Assembly (NCBI GenBank): GCA_032622095.1
Contig: CP136062.1
Coordinates: forward strand, 227,680,578 to 227,744,577
Source of the DNA: Siphonodentalium dalli
Taxonomy: Eukaryota > Mollusca > Scaphopoda > Gadilida > Siphonodentaliidae
DNA length: 64,000 nt
Direction of reading: 5' to 3'
Shown here: piece by piece, positions 43,855-56,890 of the stretch
Numbering within the stretch: position 1 is the first letter of the stretch
How the letters are laid out: every line of letters begins with the position of its first letter
Position numbers and translations under genes: made by a program
The notes under the pieces: generated by a model
What the model was told of the DNA's origin: nothing
Seen by the model: only the letters and a program-made list of their open reading frames with translations
The model's database searches: none

Positions 43855-43994
43855 CACAGGTATTGGAATTTGTGTCAAAAAATGGGTTTTTATGACAATT
43901 TACTCCTCTGAATGAGGATAGAATGATCTATCCTCATTCAGAGGAGTAAATTGTCATAAAAACCCATTTTTTGACACAAATTCCAATACCTGTG
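43855..43994. mobile_element. Foldback element family N (CACAGGTATTGG ends)
   Basis: A nearly perfect 140-bp hairpin: cacaggtattggaatttgtg to ctgaatgaggataga, then the exact inverse. The same arm forms the ends of the 2.6 kb element at 45001-47611, so this is a two-ends-only derivative of that family. Confidence 0.85.
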
Positions 43995-44122
43995 GCCACG
44001 TACAGGCCTTCTAAACAGTGACTGAGATCTTAATAAATAGAAATTTAATGCATCTATTCTCTATCACTTAGTATAAGAAGAAGTAAGGTAAGTGGACTAA
44101 TTACTTCAAACATATATAATAC

Positions 44123-44809
44123 TAGCCGATGAGCCTGACGTTGTCCGGGCTATTCAAAACCCAAATTTAAAGTTGATAGCTCTACCCAGCCCGACGTTGT
44201 CCGGGCTATTCAAAAACCAAATTTCAAGTCGATAGCTCTACCCGTTTCCGAGATCTGGTCTGCGCATGCGCGAAGCTGGCGTCGCACGGGCTCGGCGACC
44301 CGATAAAATTTGTATCCAGGGCAAGATACATTCACATACAAAATTTCAAGTAGATAGCTCCACCCGTTTCCGAGATCTCGTCTGCGCATGCGCGAAGCTG
44401 GCGTCGCACGGGCTCGGCGACCCGATAAAATTTGTATCCGGGGCAAGATACATTCATATACCAAATTTCAAGTCGATAGCTCCACCCATTTCCGAGATCT
44501 CGTCTGCGCATGCGCGAAGCTGGCGTCGCACGGGCTCGGCGACCCGATAAAATTTGTATCCGGGGCAAGATACATTCACATACCAAATTTCAAGTCGATG
44601 GCTCCACCCGTTTCCGAGATCTCGTCTGCGCATGCGCGAAGCGGGCGCCGCACGGGCTCGCCAATACGACAACGTCCACCGCCTGGTCAAACTACACACA
44701 CGTACCAAGTTTCGTCCCGATCGGTCGAGAATCGTAGATTTGTATTAATGACATACAGACAGACAGACATACAGACAGACAGACAGAGGTCTTCAAAATA
44801 TATATGAGA
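44123..44809 (-). mobile_element. Non-autonomous Helitron-like element, third copy
   Basis: Minus strand: A|TCTCATATATATTTTGAAGA start, hairpin GCCCGGACAACGTCAGGC, TCATCGG, CTAG|T end. It sits between A and T, as Helitrons do, and has four 122-bp internal units like the element at 12694-13309. A short piece including the hairpin (agcccgacgttgtccgggct) is duplicated at 44147-44213. Confidence 0.8.
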
Positions 44810-45000
44810 TATCACTAAATTATCACTGTTTAGAAGGCCTGTGGTACAAGCTTATACCTTAAAACATTCAAGTTACTCCAATAACACTGACTGCACATTT
44901 ACGATATCCACTACGAATATAGAACACACCTACTGATAAGCTGAAATCACCAGTTGCGTCTTTATAGATGTATTCCTATATGTACCTGTGTACATCTCAC

Positions 45001-47611
45001 CACAGGTATTGGAATTTGTGTCAAAAAATGGGTTTTTATGACAATTTACTCCTCTGAATGAGGATAGAATAAAAAGGTATGAAGGCTGGGGGTATCGCCC
45101 ATTTTCGCTACCGGTCCACTTCAACACCATTTCACAACAATTATCAGTTGATCTCACCTTCTAATTTTTTTCAAACTTGTAAAATAGTCACCCGTCTATA
45201 ACCTTACCACGATAATTTTTTTATATAAGCTCTTTTAATCGCCGTTTATGACAGAAGTTCCCACAAATTTCACACCATTCTAAAACGGATCGACTTCATT
45301 CGAGTAATACGTCACGATTTCTTGGATCTTCGGGAACTTGAAAACGCGGATCACACAAAACGGTCCAGTTTTAAAACTCGCGATTTTTAATAGTGGCGGG
45401 AAATTTGAAAAGGTCACGCGAGAAGTGTTCTAAACTAGGTAATTCAAATGTTATCGTCTGATTTCTGTCGATCTGTAGTAAATTAACTTTGCTATTGACT
45501 GACATTATACTAGAGCATATATTTTCATAGTTTTAACGGGTTTTGTACTTCAAAATGACTTCTTCTACTGAAGCAGCTTCTGAGACACTGCAGGTCGTGA
45601 TATGGTAAGTTCAAGCATATAGATGACCTCAAATTTGATTATATCTTATACAAAATAAATAAATAGAGTTCACTAATTTCCATTTTTGTCCAGATTTAGG
45701 AGGCAAGTCTTACCAGGAATCAATGAACTAAATGGTTTCCCATAGGCGACAGCGTTAACGTTTCGACCGAATTCTCTGCATTTAAGCCTACATGCTATTC
45801 TAGTGGTGTTTACCCAGCTAGATTGACACCAGTTGATCACGAAAATGCAAGAAAAATCATAGGTCATGTGTTTACTTTTTTAAATAAATCCCCAATTGTA
45901 CGACAGGGCTACCACACAGCCAAATTTGGTCTGGAAAAACCAAGAACTACAGCAGCTAGTTAAATCAATTTCCCACTCACAAAAATCCATTCCCCCATTA
46001 ATTCACCAGTTTAAATTATTCAGATATGATGTACAAATCAAATAAACACGATGTCATCCTTTAATAACGTTTCATATGTATTAGGTGAATGTCATTCTTC
46101 AGTTACCTTCACCTTTAGGTGTACTCGCTCTCCGACTCCGGAACACATTTAGCTCCCTGATTCCTACCAATGCTATATAGGCCTATTGGGGATGGTGAGT
46201 ATACGGCCCCTATCCCGGCGACAGGGACGTTTCTAAATGGGGGGGGTGCCACCCCTCCCCAATTTTTGCTAAATTTTTCAACTTTTGGAAATTCGGAGGT
46301 CAAAAATACAAATTTTGGTAGGAATTCTTAAGTTTCTACCTGTAGTTTTAATGTTTCAGTTGGGAAATTGGACTCCTAGGTGGGTGACTAGTTGAAAGTT
46401 TATGAATTTCGGGAATATTAAGTTGGAAAATTTGGCATCAAATGGGGGGGGGGGGGTGCAAATGGAACAACAGAATTTCAGAAATTTGGAAATTTTAGAA
46501 CAGTAGATTTGGAAAATTATTTGAACTCAAAGAGGGGGGGGGGGGGGTGGTGTGCAAATGGAATTTTCCATATTTCGAAATTTGGTATAGTTGATTGGAA
46601 AATGTACCTCCAAGGGGGTGCAATTGGAATTTCCGAAGTGGACAACCCCTTCCTGACCTCACCACAACGTCCCTGGACAGGAAATGAGGGGTGGGGGGCA
46701 TTCGGAATTTCCAAATTTCCAATTGCACCCCTTGGGGTCCAATTGTCCAATCAAGTCTGATACCAAATTTCCAATATTCCATTTTCATTCCACCCATTGG
46801 GTAAAATTTTCCTATTCCAATTCCCAAAAATTTTTCACGTTATAACGGGTGTGTGAAGCGGTTAATATATATATAGCGGTTAATAATGCGGGAATGGTGC
46901 GTTTACTCTGATCGCCGGGTGTGGAGGAATTTAAGCACATGTTTACACTATACAGTTGTATTTTGGTTGAAATTGTTCGTTCTCAACTTATTAGGGAATA
47001 AGAGTAATGCCTACACAATATAACCAACTTCTATTATTTTATGTACCGTATCATAGCCTATATTTATATCAAATTAAGCATCATCAGATATTTTTAATTG
47101 AAAATAAGATATAACAAGTCTTGCCGTCTTTTTCTGCAACTCGTACAGCTCGTCCTGTGATGACATTTTTATCTCATTTTCAGCGACTTCTTAAATTCCA
47201 ATACAACTTTAACCCAAACCGAAAGCTGGAAATTTGACAACCATAAACTTCGTTCCGCTTCCCAGTTCGGGTCTTTGAGGAAGGTAAAAATCGTGACGTA
47301 TTACTCGAATGAAGTCAATCCGTTTTAGAATCGTGTGAAATTTGTGGGAACTTCTGTCATAAACGGCGATTAAAAGAGCTTATATAAAAAAAATTATCGT
47401 GGTAATGTATGTTATAGACGGGTGACTATTTTACAAGTTTGAAAACAATTATAGGTGAGATCAACTGATAATTGTTGTGAAATGGGTGTTGAAGTGGACG
47501 GGTAGCGAAAATGGGCGATACCCCAGCCTTCATACCTTTTCATTCTATCCTCATTCAGAGGAGTAAATTGTCATAAAAACCCATTTGTTTACACAAATTC
47601 CAATACCTGTG
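45001..47611. mobile_element. 2.6 kb family N element with about 320-bp terminal inverted repeats
   Basis: cacaggtattggaatttgtg to tcgagtaatacgtcacgat (about 45001-45324) is repeated inverted at about 47287-47611. The interior holds G-runs (46204-46250, 46442-46456, 46536-46548), an imperfect inverted repeat around 46550-46800, and short open frames without recognised domains. Flanks ctcac/tacag show no clear target duplication. It could carry a captured segment; no transposase seen. Confidence 0.75.
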
Positions 47612-48939
47612 TACAGATATCTACAAATTTAGAGTGACTCCCCTTATTCCAGATGCATGCTGTCTGTGAAATACTGGTCAGTCTATTTTAGTCAGATCGG
47701 GCCATTAAAGAAATGGGAAAGTCAGGTGGGAAATTGTCTGGATACCAAATTTGACTGTCCATGGTGTAAGGCCTATACTGATATCTCGAGATAAAATAAT
47801 CGGCCATCTCACGCAATTACATGCAATTCTCATTCTGTCCGGCAATTTCAGTCAGTTTGTCCCGCGTCTCGTTCCGTTAGTTTGTCATGTCCCCAACAAA
47901 TTGCAACAATTGTATACCTGCTGATTATATTTATTCCAATTAAAAAGCTGTAATAACTGTCATGAAAATGAATATTTCATAATTTGTTCAACAAGGAACT
48001 GAGGAATGGCACAATTCTGAACACTTCCGCGTAGATTTGTGATGACTGGAGGTCACGAGATTATTTCAATTTCGGCTGTCAATCACATTATTACCGTCAC
48101 TGAAGACACGCCCAATACCATATATGTATTTGTTCTTTTCTGTTCTGGTGTGAAGTCCCTCCTTTGTGTGAGGAGCACCTCATTCATAAATTATTGATCT
48201 CGAAAAATTACGCATATGTTAAAATTGTTGTGTAATCTATAATTATAAAAGAGTAGGACCTGTCTGTCCGTCTACAAGTCTGTTCGGATTTTTATCCTAG
48301 ACCCGGCCCTACATCGATTTCAACAAAATGTGGTGCACGGTGACTCGGGGCAGCCTGGAGTTAGTTTTTCAAAATTTTGATTTAAAAACAATGTAATTAA
48401 ATAACACACAGATAAGCTCATTTTTGTGTCTATTTCACCACCAGGTGTGTTTCCATTGTGGCCCGCGCCATCCAACTGATATAAGTCCATTATAATGGTC
48501 CAGAACCAAATAAGTCCAATATGAACCAATGTCAATATTTAGGTCCAATATTAACCTATTTCCATGAGGATATCATCATATTGAAGTAGCGTAACCAATA
48601 GTATCTATAGGCCTATATATAAAAGAGTAGGATTTGTCTGGCATGTGCCAGAAGCGCACACATAGACCACATGCAGGCCTAGATAGTAGGTAACGCACAA
48701 AGGGACGGCGTCGATCAGGCCCTTTGTTTCAGCCCCCCCCCCCGACACTGAAACAGGCCCCAGCAGTACAGTATCATTTGACAACAAAAATGTTGTTTGA
48801 ATATTTAGCTAATTTAACACTGAATGTATGCATGGATACTTGGATATCCAAATTAGGGTGAAGAAAGATGGCCACATCAGAATGTATATGCAGCCAAAGA
48901 CCGGCTCAGTCGCTGATTGATCTAAAATAAATGATAATA
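47612..48939. other. Non-coding stretch
   Basis: ataaaagagtaggacctgtc (48247) and ataaaagagtaggatttgtc (48618) are two starts of the same unknown repeat. No gene recognised. Confidence 0.4.
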
Positions 48940-49570
48940 ATTATTTGATTGACAGAATGATGTGGAAAGGTCCATTATTAATGAAGGATGACGCCAGTGC
49001 AAGTTGGTTTGGGGATATAAAAAGAATATTACACAATATATATGATTTACCATCTCAGACAATTGGACCATGAAAGGGCAATGGAAAGAAATAGTTTGGC
49101 GATCCATTGGGGACAGGAACAATATAATAACAAATAGATCAAAGTACTATCCATCTTTACGGTATCTCGACGCTGACCAATACCATCATGATCCTGGACA
49201 TTCTCATCCGATTATTAATATACGACAATCCGACGAGATACATCCCACGTTTAGTCGTAAAGTTTCGACTGACCACAAATGCTTATAACGTACCTCGAAC
49301 CCAACAAGCTGAAATATAGAACAGCTGAGAATGGAATATTTCAATAATGCGAGACGCACAAAGAAGATGTTATGCATTTCATCATTAAATGTGAAGTCCT
49401 ACAGAATGTCAGAGATGACCGGATGATGCATATATTGCAACAGCCTGTGAGAAGACGATCAATGGTAAATTTAACCAGCTCCAGGATGAGGAGAAAATTC
49501 AATTAATACTTGACGCATCACATATTATGATATCCCGAAAATGACTAAGGAAATTCCATGCTACAACGGG
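48940..49570 (+). pseudogene. Degenerate LINE protein C-terminal remnant
   Basis: Short pieces in several frames resemble the region after the reverse transcriptase of a non-LTR element: DDASASWFGDIKRIL (from about 48989), KFRLTTNAYNVPRTQQA, and EDVMHFIIKCEVLQN (about 49363-49410, a His-Cys motif typical of that region). Many stops and frameshifts. The tail (gacgcatcacatattatgat) recurs in intron 2 of the HSPA12-like gene at 27841-27905. Confidence 0.5.
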
Positions 49571-49660
49571 TTCCAAGATATCCAGATACTCTCTCTAAAG
49601 ATGAGCCACAGTTTACATTATCAACGCTCAATTAAAATGGCAAAGAAATAGACCAGATAC

Positions 49661-49663
49661 ACA

Positions 49664-49697
<34 letters not shown>

Positions 49698-51385
49698 ATT
49701 TGTAGAGCGCCTATTTCACTACAGAGTTGTGTTCATAGGCGCTGGTACATAAAATATGTGATAAAATATATATACAATAAAAGATCATCATACTATAGGA
49801 TAAAAGAGAGAACACGCGGATAAAATAAGTCTAAGAGATGGCAAATCCTAAAAAAAAAATCACAGATATAAATTAATGGTTAAAAAAGTCATTCGAAGAG
49901 AAACTCCAGATAAAGTCAGTTAAAAATTTCAGTTGAGTCCATAAGCTATTTTAAAAAGATGTGTCTTTAAAAGTTTACGGAATTCTAAACGATCATCTCA
50001 GAACGTCCGGGAGTTTGTTCCACAACGTTGGAGCTGTGATGGAGAAGGCTCTGTCCCCTAACGTAGGATGGTTTGAGTTAGGAAGTGTTAGAAATCTCTT
50101 CCCGTCTGATCTTCGCTGCATCGTACCTGAAGTCTTTAAACATACCAGCTCTTTGATGTATTCGGGCGCTGTTCCTTCAAGAGCACGAAATGTGATCAAT
50201 ATGATCTTGAATTGGATCCTGTATTGGATGGGCAGCCAGTGGAGATTTTGCAAAACTGGACTCATCTCTGTCCTTCTCGGTACCCTCGCGACAATTCTAG
50301 CAGCAGTTTTTTGAACTCGCTCTAATTTCGCGATGAGTGAGCTAGTGATGCCGAACAAGCATTCATGTAATCTAGCTTGCTGCTCACAAGTGACTGGATA
50401 ATTGATTTAGTTGCCGAAACTGTCAAGTATTTTCTTATTTTCCCAATATTTCTCAAATGATAATTACATGCTCGACATACATTATTTACATGAGCGTCCA
50501 TAGACATGTTGGTATCGAACATAGCTCCGAGGTTGCGAATGGATTCACTTGACATGATGGAATTGGAATCGATCTTAATAAGAAGAGGAGAATCAAGTTT
50601 TGCTAGCTGATGTCTGGTTCCTATAACTATCAATTCTGTTTTATCATCATTTAGTTTTAATTTGTTTTGAAACATCCAATCCTTCACTTCCGAAATACAT
50701 TGCTCCACAGTTCCAACGGCATCAACGACATATTCCTGACTGCCAGCAGAGAATGACACATATAGCTGGCAATCGTCTGCGTATAGGTGAAACATGAGAC
50801 CATAGCGGCGGATAATATCTCCTAGCGGCAGTATGTAGCATAGAAAGAGAACAGGGCCGAGAGAGGATCCCTGAGGAACACCACACTTGAGAGGGACTCT
50901 CCTTGACTGACATGGTCCTATTTTCACTGACTGAGTTCTGTTGTCAAGGTATGATGTCAGCCACTTCAGAGCACTGTCCGTGATACCAAGTCTGCGTTCG
51001 AGACGACGCAAGAGGATGGTATGATCAACCGTGTCGAACGCAGCAGACAAGTCTAGGAGAATCAGAATTATACAGCGTTGTGAGTCCATTGCTGAAAGGA
51101 TGTCATTCTGAACTCGAATAATTGCAGTCTCTGTACTTGAGTGCGATGTGTATGCAGACTGAAACGTTTCTCTCAAGGCTTCTGTGTTGAGGTGGTCATT
51201 TATTTGTTTGACGACAGTGCGCTCGATAAGCTTGGAGACGTATGATAAGTTCGAAACAGGCCTATAATTCTTCAGGTCATCGCGATCAAGAGTTGGTTTT
51301 TTAATAAGAGGTGTAATGACAGCGTGCTTGAAAGACTCGGGCACCTCACCGGTCGACAACGATTTATTACATATCGTACGTTTTT
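49661..51385 (-). mobile_element. 5'-truncated CR1/L2-type LINE
   Basis: The reverse transcriptase and C-terminal region are followed on the minus strand by a 3' end with a GCGCCTAT/ATAGGCGC stem-loop and a (TAA)n tail at 49695-49661, the classic CR1/L2 ending. The 5' side is cut at about 51385, where the frame meets a stop and similarity ends; the endonuclease and ORF1 are absent. Confidence 0.88.
49993..51383 (-). pseudogene. LINE reverse transcriptase, truncated and frameshifted
   Basis: Frame 1 (51383 to 50322) starts inside the N-terminal RT region (TGEVPESFKHAVITPLIKK) and includes NYRPVSNLSYVSKLIER, the catalytic LDLSAAFDTVDH, GVPQGSSLGPVLF and YADDCQLYVSF. Both active-site acidic motifs are intact. 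Near 50370, after KLDYMNAC, a one-base loss shifts the frame. The C-terminal part resumes in the frame 50358-49993 with FGITSSLIAKLERVQKTAAR and LHWLPIQYRIQFKI, and ends near the stem-loop. With no start or endonuclease domain it cannot be mobile itself, but the reading is little decayed, so the insertion is fairly young. Confidence 0.85.
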
Positions 51386-53322
51386 AACCTGGTGAACAAT
51401 GAGGTGATGGTTTCCAAACATCCACAATCAGATTCAGAATTTCAGAATAGATCTGTACATAAATACCATATAGTTAGGCGACATAACTCTTACTCGAGAT
51501 TAATCTCGAGGTTGGCCAATGCTGGCCGGATGGACGACAAATATGTCAGATGTAAGATACCTATGCCTGTCAATCAATTTATTGGAAACGCCTGCTGTTC
51601 AATTCAACGGTGGAAAACATCAATGTCCATGTGCGCATGTCCGTGACTTGTGCAATTCCGCTTTCGGTTCCCTTAGATATATCATTCGCGCCTGAACTTT
51701 GAACTTTTGGGAAATGGCTGAGCCATTGCGACATTTAGCAGGTCAATGAAAACACCTGACCCAAGTCATGATGCTCACATTATACGGGGTAGTGGAACAA
51801 TTCCCCATCAAAGTACTAGTATATATTGTTCTCTCAAGCACTGCTCTCCCACGATTTTGATTTGTGTTAATACAAATGACCCTTGGACGTGTACTAAAGT
51901 CAAAATTGAGAATGAAATGACAAATTGACAGAGATATAGACATCTACATGTATATGCGGTCATGCACAGACATTGGATCTAAAAAAGACATGACTGTATA
52001 ATTGTATATGCCCACATGTTCCTAGAATTCAGCATACCGCGATACAGACTATAACGGATTCATGCTATTGATTTTCTTGTGCTATATTTAAACTATGGAA
52101 TTTCCTAGTTGTGGCGTGGGGAAAACCCACAGCATCTGATTGCCTCGTGTTTTCTATTTCCTAGAATTCGAAATTCCGAATTCAGTGTCATAGGCAGTCT
52201 GCACAATTGAACTCGTCCATTTTAACAGCGCTATCACTTAGAACGGTGAGAGTTTTGCTCTGATTTTCTAAGTCTCGTTTACGGAATAGGTCCTTGGTCA
52301 CAATGAATCAATAAGTGAATCACCACGACAGGTAGGTTGACAACAACAACACGGTTGACGGTATTAAGAACTAACATTGCATTTCAATCAATTAATTACT
52401 TATTCTGACTATAATTGTCTTCTCTCTATATTCAATTGAGTGTAAATCAATATTATTTCATAAATCAAATTTGAAACAAGGCAAGTATATTAATTGGAAA
52501 AAATTATGCCATCGAGTTAAGGAGGAGACGCACGTTTTGCATAAATTCAGACACAAACGGCAAGGGATTTTCAACAAAGAATTTCTCTGGATCTATCTGG
52601 CAAACAATCTTGAATTTCACATATCATCATATTCATTGTATATAGAATCTTAGCAATTATTAAAACAATCAATTTTAATACATTTGAGAGGTTGAACATT
52701 TTATTTTATTTTATTCCCATTTCGGTACCAAGAACTGCTAGAATAATTAATAATATCACACAAAACTCTAATCACCATATAGCTTATTATTACCACTTTA
52801 TAGGGCGTTCTCTAGGCCATTGATAATGTTTTTCGGGGCGTTCCAAATAGCGTATTGTTACCTAAACAGCGGGCCGCGGGCCGATAATGAGAAGCCTAGT
52901 TCAATATCGGCCCGCCGCCCGGAAACTATAGATCTCGTTTATTATCGCGAGAGTTACGTCCCTTCAACTTCCGATTATTATGGCGTGTTTATTTCAAGAA
53001 AATAATGGGAAGATGTATCCGATTTCCTCGACACAAAAGTGGTTTTATGATTGGAATTCACGCTATATGATTGAATTATTGTATCAAGCGTAAGTATGCA
53101 TTGATACTTTTATATATAGCTGTCAACCTCTCATTGGTTGTTACTCGTCTCCAATGCTGGGTTTTCCCCTGTCCTATTTTCGAGACTCCGTCAGTCCGTG
53201 TCAGCTGACAAGTCAAATGATATCAAACTTAAATGTTCTTAAAAATATTTCTCTCTTTATCTACTTCATTATTCCACTAAATCCTCAAATGGGTCAAATG
53301 TCCAAAACTGTGGTAATAATAG
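51386..53322. other. Non-coding stretch
   Basis: No gene or known repeat recognised. 52860-52925 is GC-rich with gcgggccgcgggccg facing cggcccgccgcccg, a local imperfect hairpin. Confidence 0.4.
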
Positions 53323-53502
53323 TAATAACATGATTTCATCGGGCATTATGGTTTATTAACGGCCCTCTGGAATGATTAACAGCCCTCGGGCCTATTAGCG
53401 TCCCTCGACTTCGTCTCGGGCCGCTAATAGGCCCTTGGGCTGTTAATCATTCCAGCCGGGCCGTTAATAAACCATAACGCCCTCAAAAATCATGTTATTG
53501 TT
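53323..53502. mobile_element. Foldback element, about 75-bp arms
   Basis: taataacatgatttcatcgg, tatggtttattaacggccct and ggaatgattaacagccct face their inverse copies ending tcatgttattgtta. The loop is tccctcgacttcgtctcggg. Single copy in the window. Confidence 0.75.
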
Positions 53503-54267
53503 ATATTGTCTTTACTCTGAGAGGAGACTTCATTTGTATCATAATGTTGAGTTCGATTTTTAATTGCATAATATAGCATTATACCACTATATTATAATGA
53601 AGAATAAAGCAGTCACATATATTCCATATATATGTTGATATGCAAGTGGTCCATTCAAGCAGGGATCAATCAACAGGAATTAGGCCACAGTGTTAAGAGA
53701 TATGGTGGTCAGCTTTAAAGATACGGGCGGCGTTGGTGGTGGGTATGCTGTTAAAATATCCAGCTCCGTCAAAAACCGCCATAAACAGAAAGAATAGTAA
53801 AATAAAGACAGACTTTGTTCTTATACCAATCAGAAATATGGCATAAACAGTATGTTATTGTCAATTTGTGTTCCTTTGTTATGTAAACAAAAGCAAAAAA
53901 ACGTTACGTTTCCTGGCGTTTGTTTAGATCCGGATATGGTAAACATAAAGAGCGTTATTTGTTACTGTTTTCCTGATATGGAAATAATAATGAGCGTTTA
54001 TATCATTTTTGTGTGATTAACCAATAGAATTGCGTTGTTATTTAAACAGGAGCACAACTTCCGTAACACGAACAGGCTCTTGTTTACGAAAACCATCGTA
54101 CGTCTTGACGACACTATACTATATATACGCGCTGATTATGTTTGGCATATGAACAACACTATATATTTTTTAATATTCCTTCTGTTGATGGCGATTTGAA
54201 TAAATATGAATTTTTCTGCAACGAACGGCGCCTTAAAGAAAAATTAAGTCTCCTCTCATGATCTTGA

Positions 54268-54738
54268 GATATGCCAGCAGCATCTTGGATTTTACTCTTT
54301 GCATGACTAAATCTTTTAGCACGGGCTACAGACTGTAGGTTTAGTCGGATCATCATGAAATTTGTCATGGATGTTAACAATTACATGTAGATGGGAACGA
54401 GTAATTTTGGGGTCATTCGGCCAAAAAACATGGCCGCCAGCAGCCATATTGGATTTGACTCTTTACATAACTAAATATTTTGACACAGGCTACAGGTCGT
54501 ATCTTTTGTCGGATCATCATGAAATTTGTGATGGATGTTAACAATGACATGTAAATGAGAACGAGTCTTTTTGGGGTCATTCGGCAAAAAAACATGGCTG
54601 CCAGTGGCCGTCTTGGATTTTACTCTTTGCATAACGAGGCCTTTCAACTTTCCACATTCCTAATCATTCCATTGACTGTAACATATGAAATTATTCCCTT
54701 TTCAAGCTGAGCTACAGTGTCATTGACACTTTCATATT
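54268..54738 (-). mobile_element. Dispersed repeat family J, inverted copy
   Basis: catcttggattttactcttt and ggtcattcggccaaaaaaca are inverse to the units at 40044-41215. The family start (agctacagtgtcattgacac) is at 54710-54730. Confidence 0.7.
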
Positions 54739-56890
54739 AAGTTGTAAATATATTTTAGAACTTATATATGTAGTAACATTTTGACAACGAGGTTACATTG
54801 AGCATGAACGGAATTTCATCTCGGACTCTTTGCATTATAGTGGGGTAGATTAGTAAAAGAATATGTTCACTTCGTGCCTAAAGCATAAAATTTTGCACAT
54901 ATCTACATATTCCCGCAGCAATTAATATTAGACATGGAGCCACGCTGAAATTTCACTTTAACCCCTCTTTTAAAGGGTTTCCCGAATTTAAAGAGCGTTT
55001 CATGATTATATAATTTATTGAATGTCACAATTAATCTTACCATGGAATCTGCGATTTAAAATTAGGCATATACAGTAAGTATGTCTCTGTGAGATTTAAT
55101 GGCACATTTCTAGGGCGAAATTGGAACTCTCTGTTCAAGATGACTGTCAAAATGGCAGTCGTAAGTGGATTTCTTTTTACGTTTTTTCACGAATATCTTC
55201 TAGACCAGTTTCGTCTGTATGGAACTGGTTCGGAAATGTGACTTTATTTTGTATTATTCATATTAACTGACCATAGGAGCAATGAAATATGCCATTCATG
55301 AGATCCCAGCCCATTCCGATCCCTCAATAATTCGATTTTACAGAACGCTGTATGAAATTTCACCAAAAATCACCATTTGGATTCTAGTCATATTTCCACA
55401 AGAAATGAGCAGAACTGTGCAAATTAATTGAGGCATACCATTGCTCATGAATATTTCAACTTAATGAAGCCAAAATTGCCACTTTTTCTCAAAATGGCGG
55501 CCAAAATATGGTAAATATTGTCCCAGAGTGCCATGTAATCGACAAAAAGTCGTGGATGATGAATACAATTGGCCGTTCTGTCATATATACATTGAATACT
55601 AACAATTATGATGCATTTTGGATAAGTGTTATTATTATATTACGAAAATATTGGAATTTTCTCTCAAAATCGGAAAAAAAAATCATTTTTCAGGTTTGCA
55701 CCATATTTTCAAGTCAAATGGAACTATCTTTGGTGTTTGGTGTTTGTTTTTATCCGTCTTAAATGCGTCACAATGAGAACTATCTATGGTATTTATTGTT
55801 TTGATCCATCTTAAATGCCTGTCAGAGCAGGTCGGAAAATAAAAATAAACTATTCCGGGTTTTGAACTGGTGGGGTATTATCTTAATACGGGTGGGGTAT
55901 TATCTGTGTATGGATTGGGTATGATCTGTATACGGGTGGGGTATGATCTGTATACATGTGCAGCCAGAGTATATACAGATCTAGCGATTCATGAAACGAT
56001 ATACTGCATGGGGGGGGGAAATATCGTGCATTATTATCCACCCTTTACTAACACTATTTCTTATAGGACAAAAGCCGTCACATGATAATCCGGGGGAAAT
56101 CATACTGTACTCCGAAGTTGTCAAGAGTATACTTACTACCTGACATCACAGGAATCCCGAAAGTTATACGGGTTATACTGTTCCATGAGAAAAGATCATC
56201 TTTCGGTCCAGTTCACTATCGATCCGTGTCCACACTGTGGAGGATATATTCCTCGAAATCTCATTCCGCCCGAGAAAAATTCCCATTCCGAGCGGTAGAA
56301 GATCCGATTCCGCGAACGTTTTGCTCGATTTTCCACGACCATGTTTACTAATTGGTGTTTATCGAGGGAGCAACTCATGTGATGACACACTCAAATGATA
56401 GCATTTGTTTCTGAGGTAGTTTACTCTTCACTTACTTATTCTTTAGTCCCATATATAGCACGCTGAACTAAATTACAAGGGGTGCTCACTCAAATACACA
56501 CACACAGAAGAACAGTATGGTGTACAAATGTGAATTTCGAAGCGAAAAAGATGTTTTGTAGAACAAATTGCTTACGTGTATCCGCAAACAACCCATCGTT
56601 ACTTTAAAAATACAGTTGATCAAAATACGCGATTTTAGCTTTAAAAGTAACACTACCATACGTTCCGATTCTGTTTTCGGAGTGTTCCGATTCACGACAC
56701 GCAAATATTTCAGCGTTCCGATTCCTGACATGGATAAATGTTTACTGTAATCCAATTAATTGCTTCATTTTGCTGGTGTTGATCTTGATGCGATGTTTTT
56801 TTTTTTTTTTTTCCTATAATATCTTGAGATACCAAACATACAGATACATGTATATGGGAAGCCAAATTGACATTTAATAAATAATTGAGC
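54739..56890. other. Non-coding stretch with a short tandem repeat
   Basis: 55868-55960 has four units of about 23 bp (ggtggggtatgatctgtatac). Elsewhere nothing coding is recognised; frames such as 55508-55762 lack any domain signal. Confidence 0.4.

Noticed and set aside
45555-45604. Possible small first exon (ATG ... GGTAAGT) just inside the left TIR of the 2.6 kb element
   Set aside because: Joining to the nearest acceptor (AG at about 45694) makes an immediate stop; no domain follows.
46495-46827. Overlapping proline/glycine-rich frames around G-runs
   Set aside because: They come from an imperfect inverted repeat and homopolymers, with open frames on both strands.
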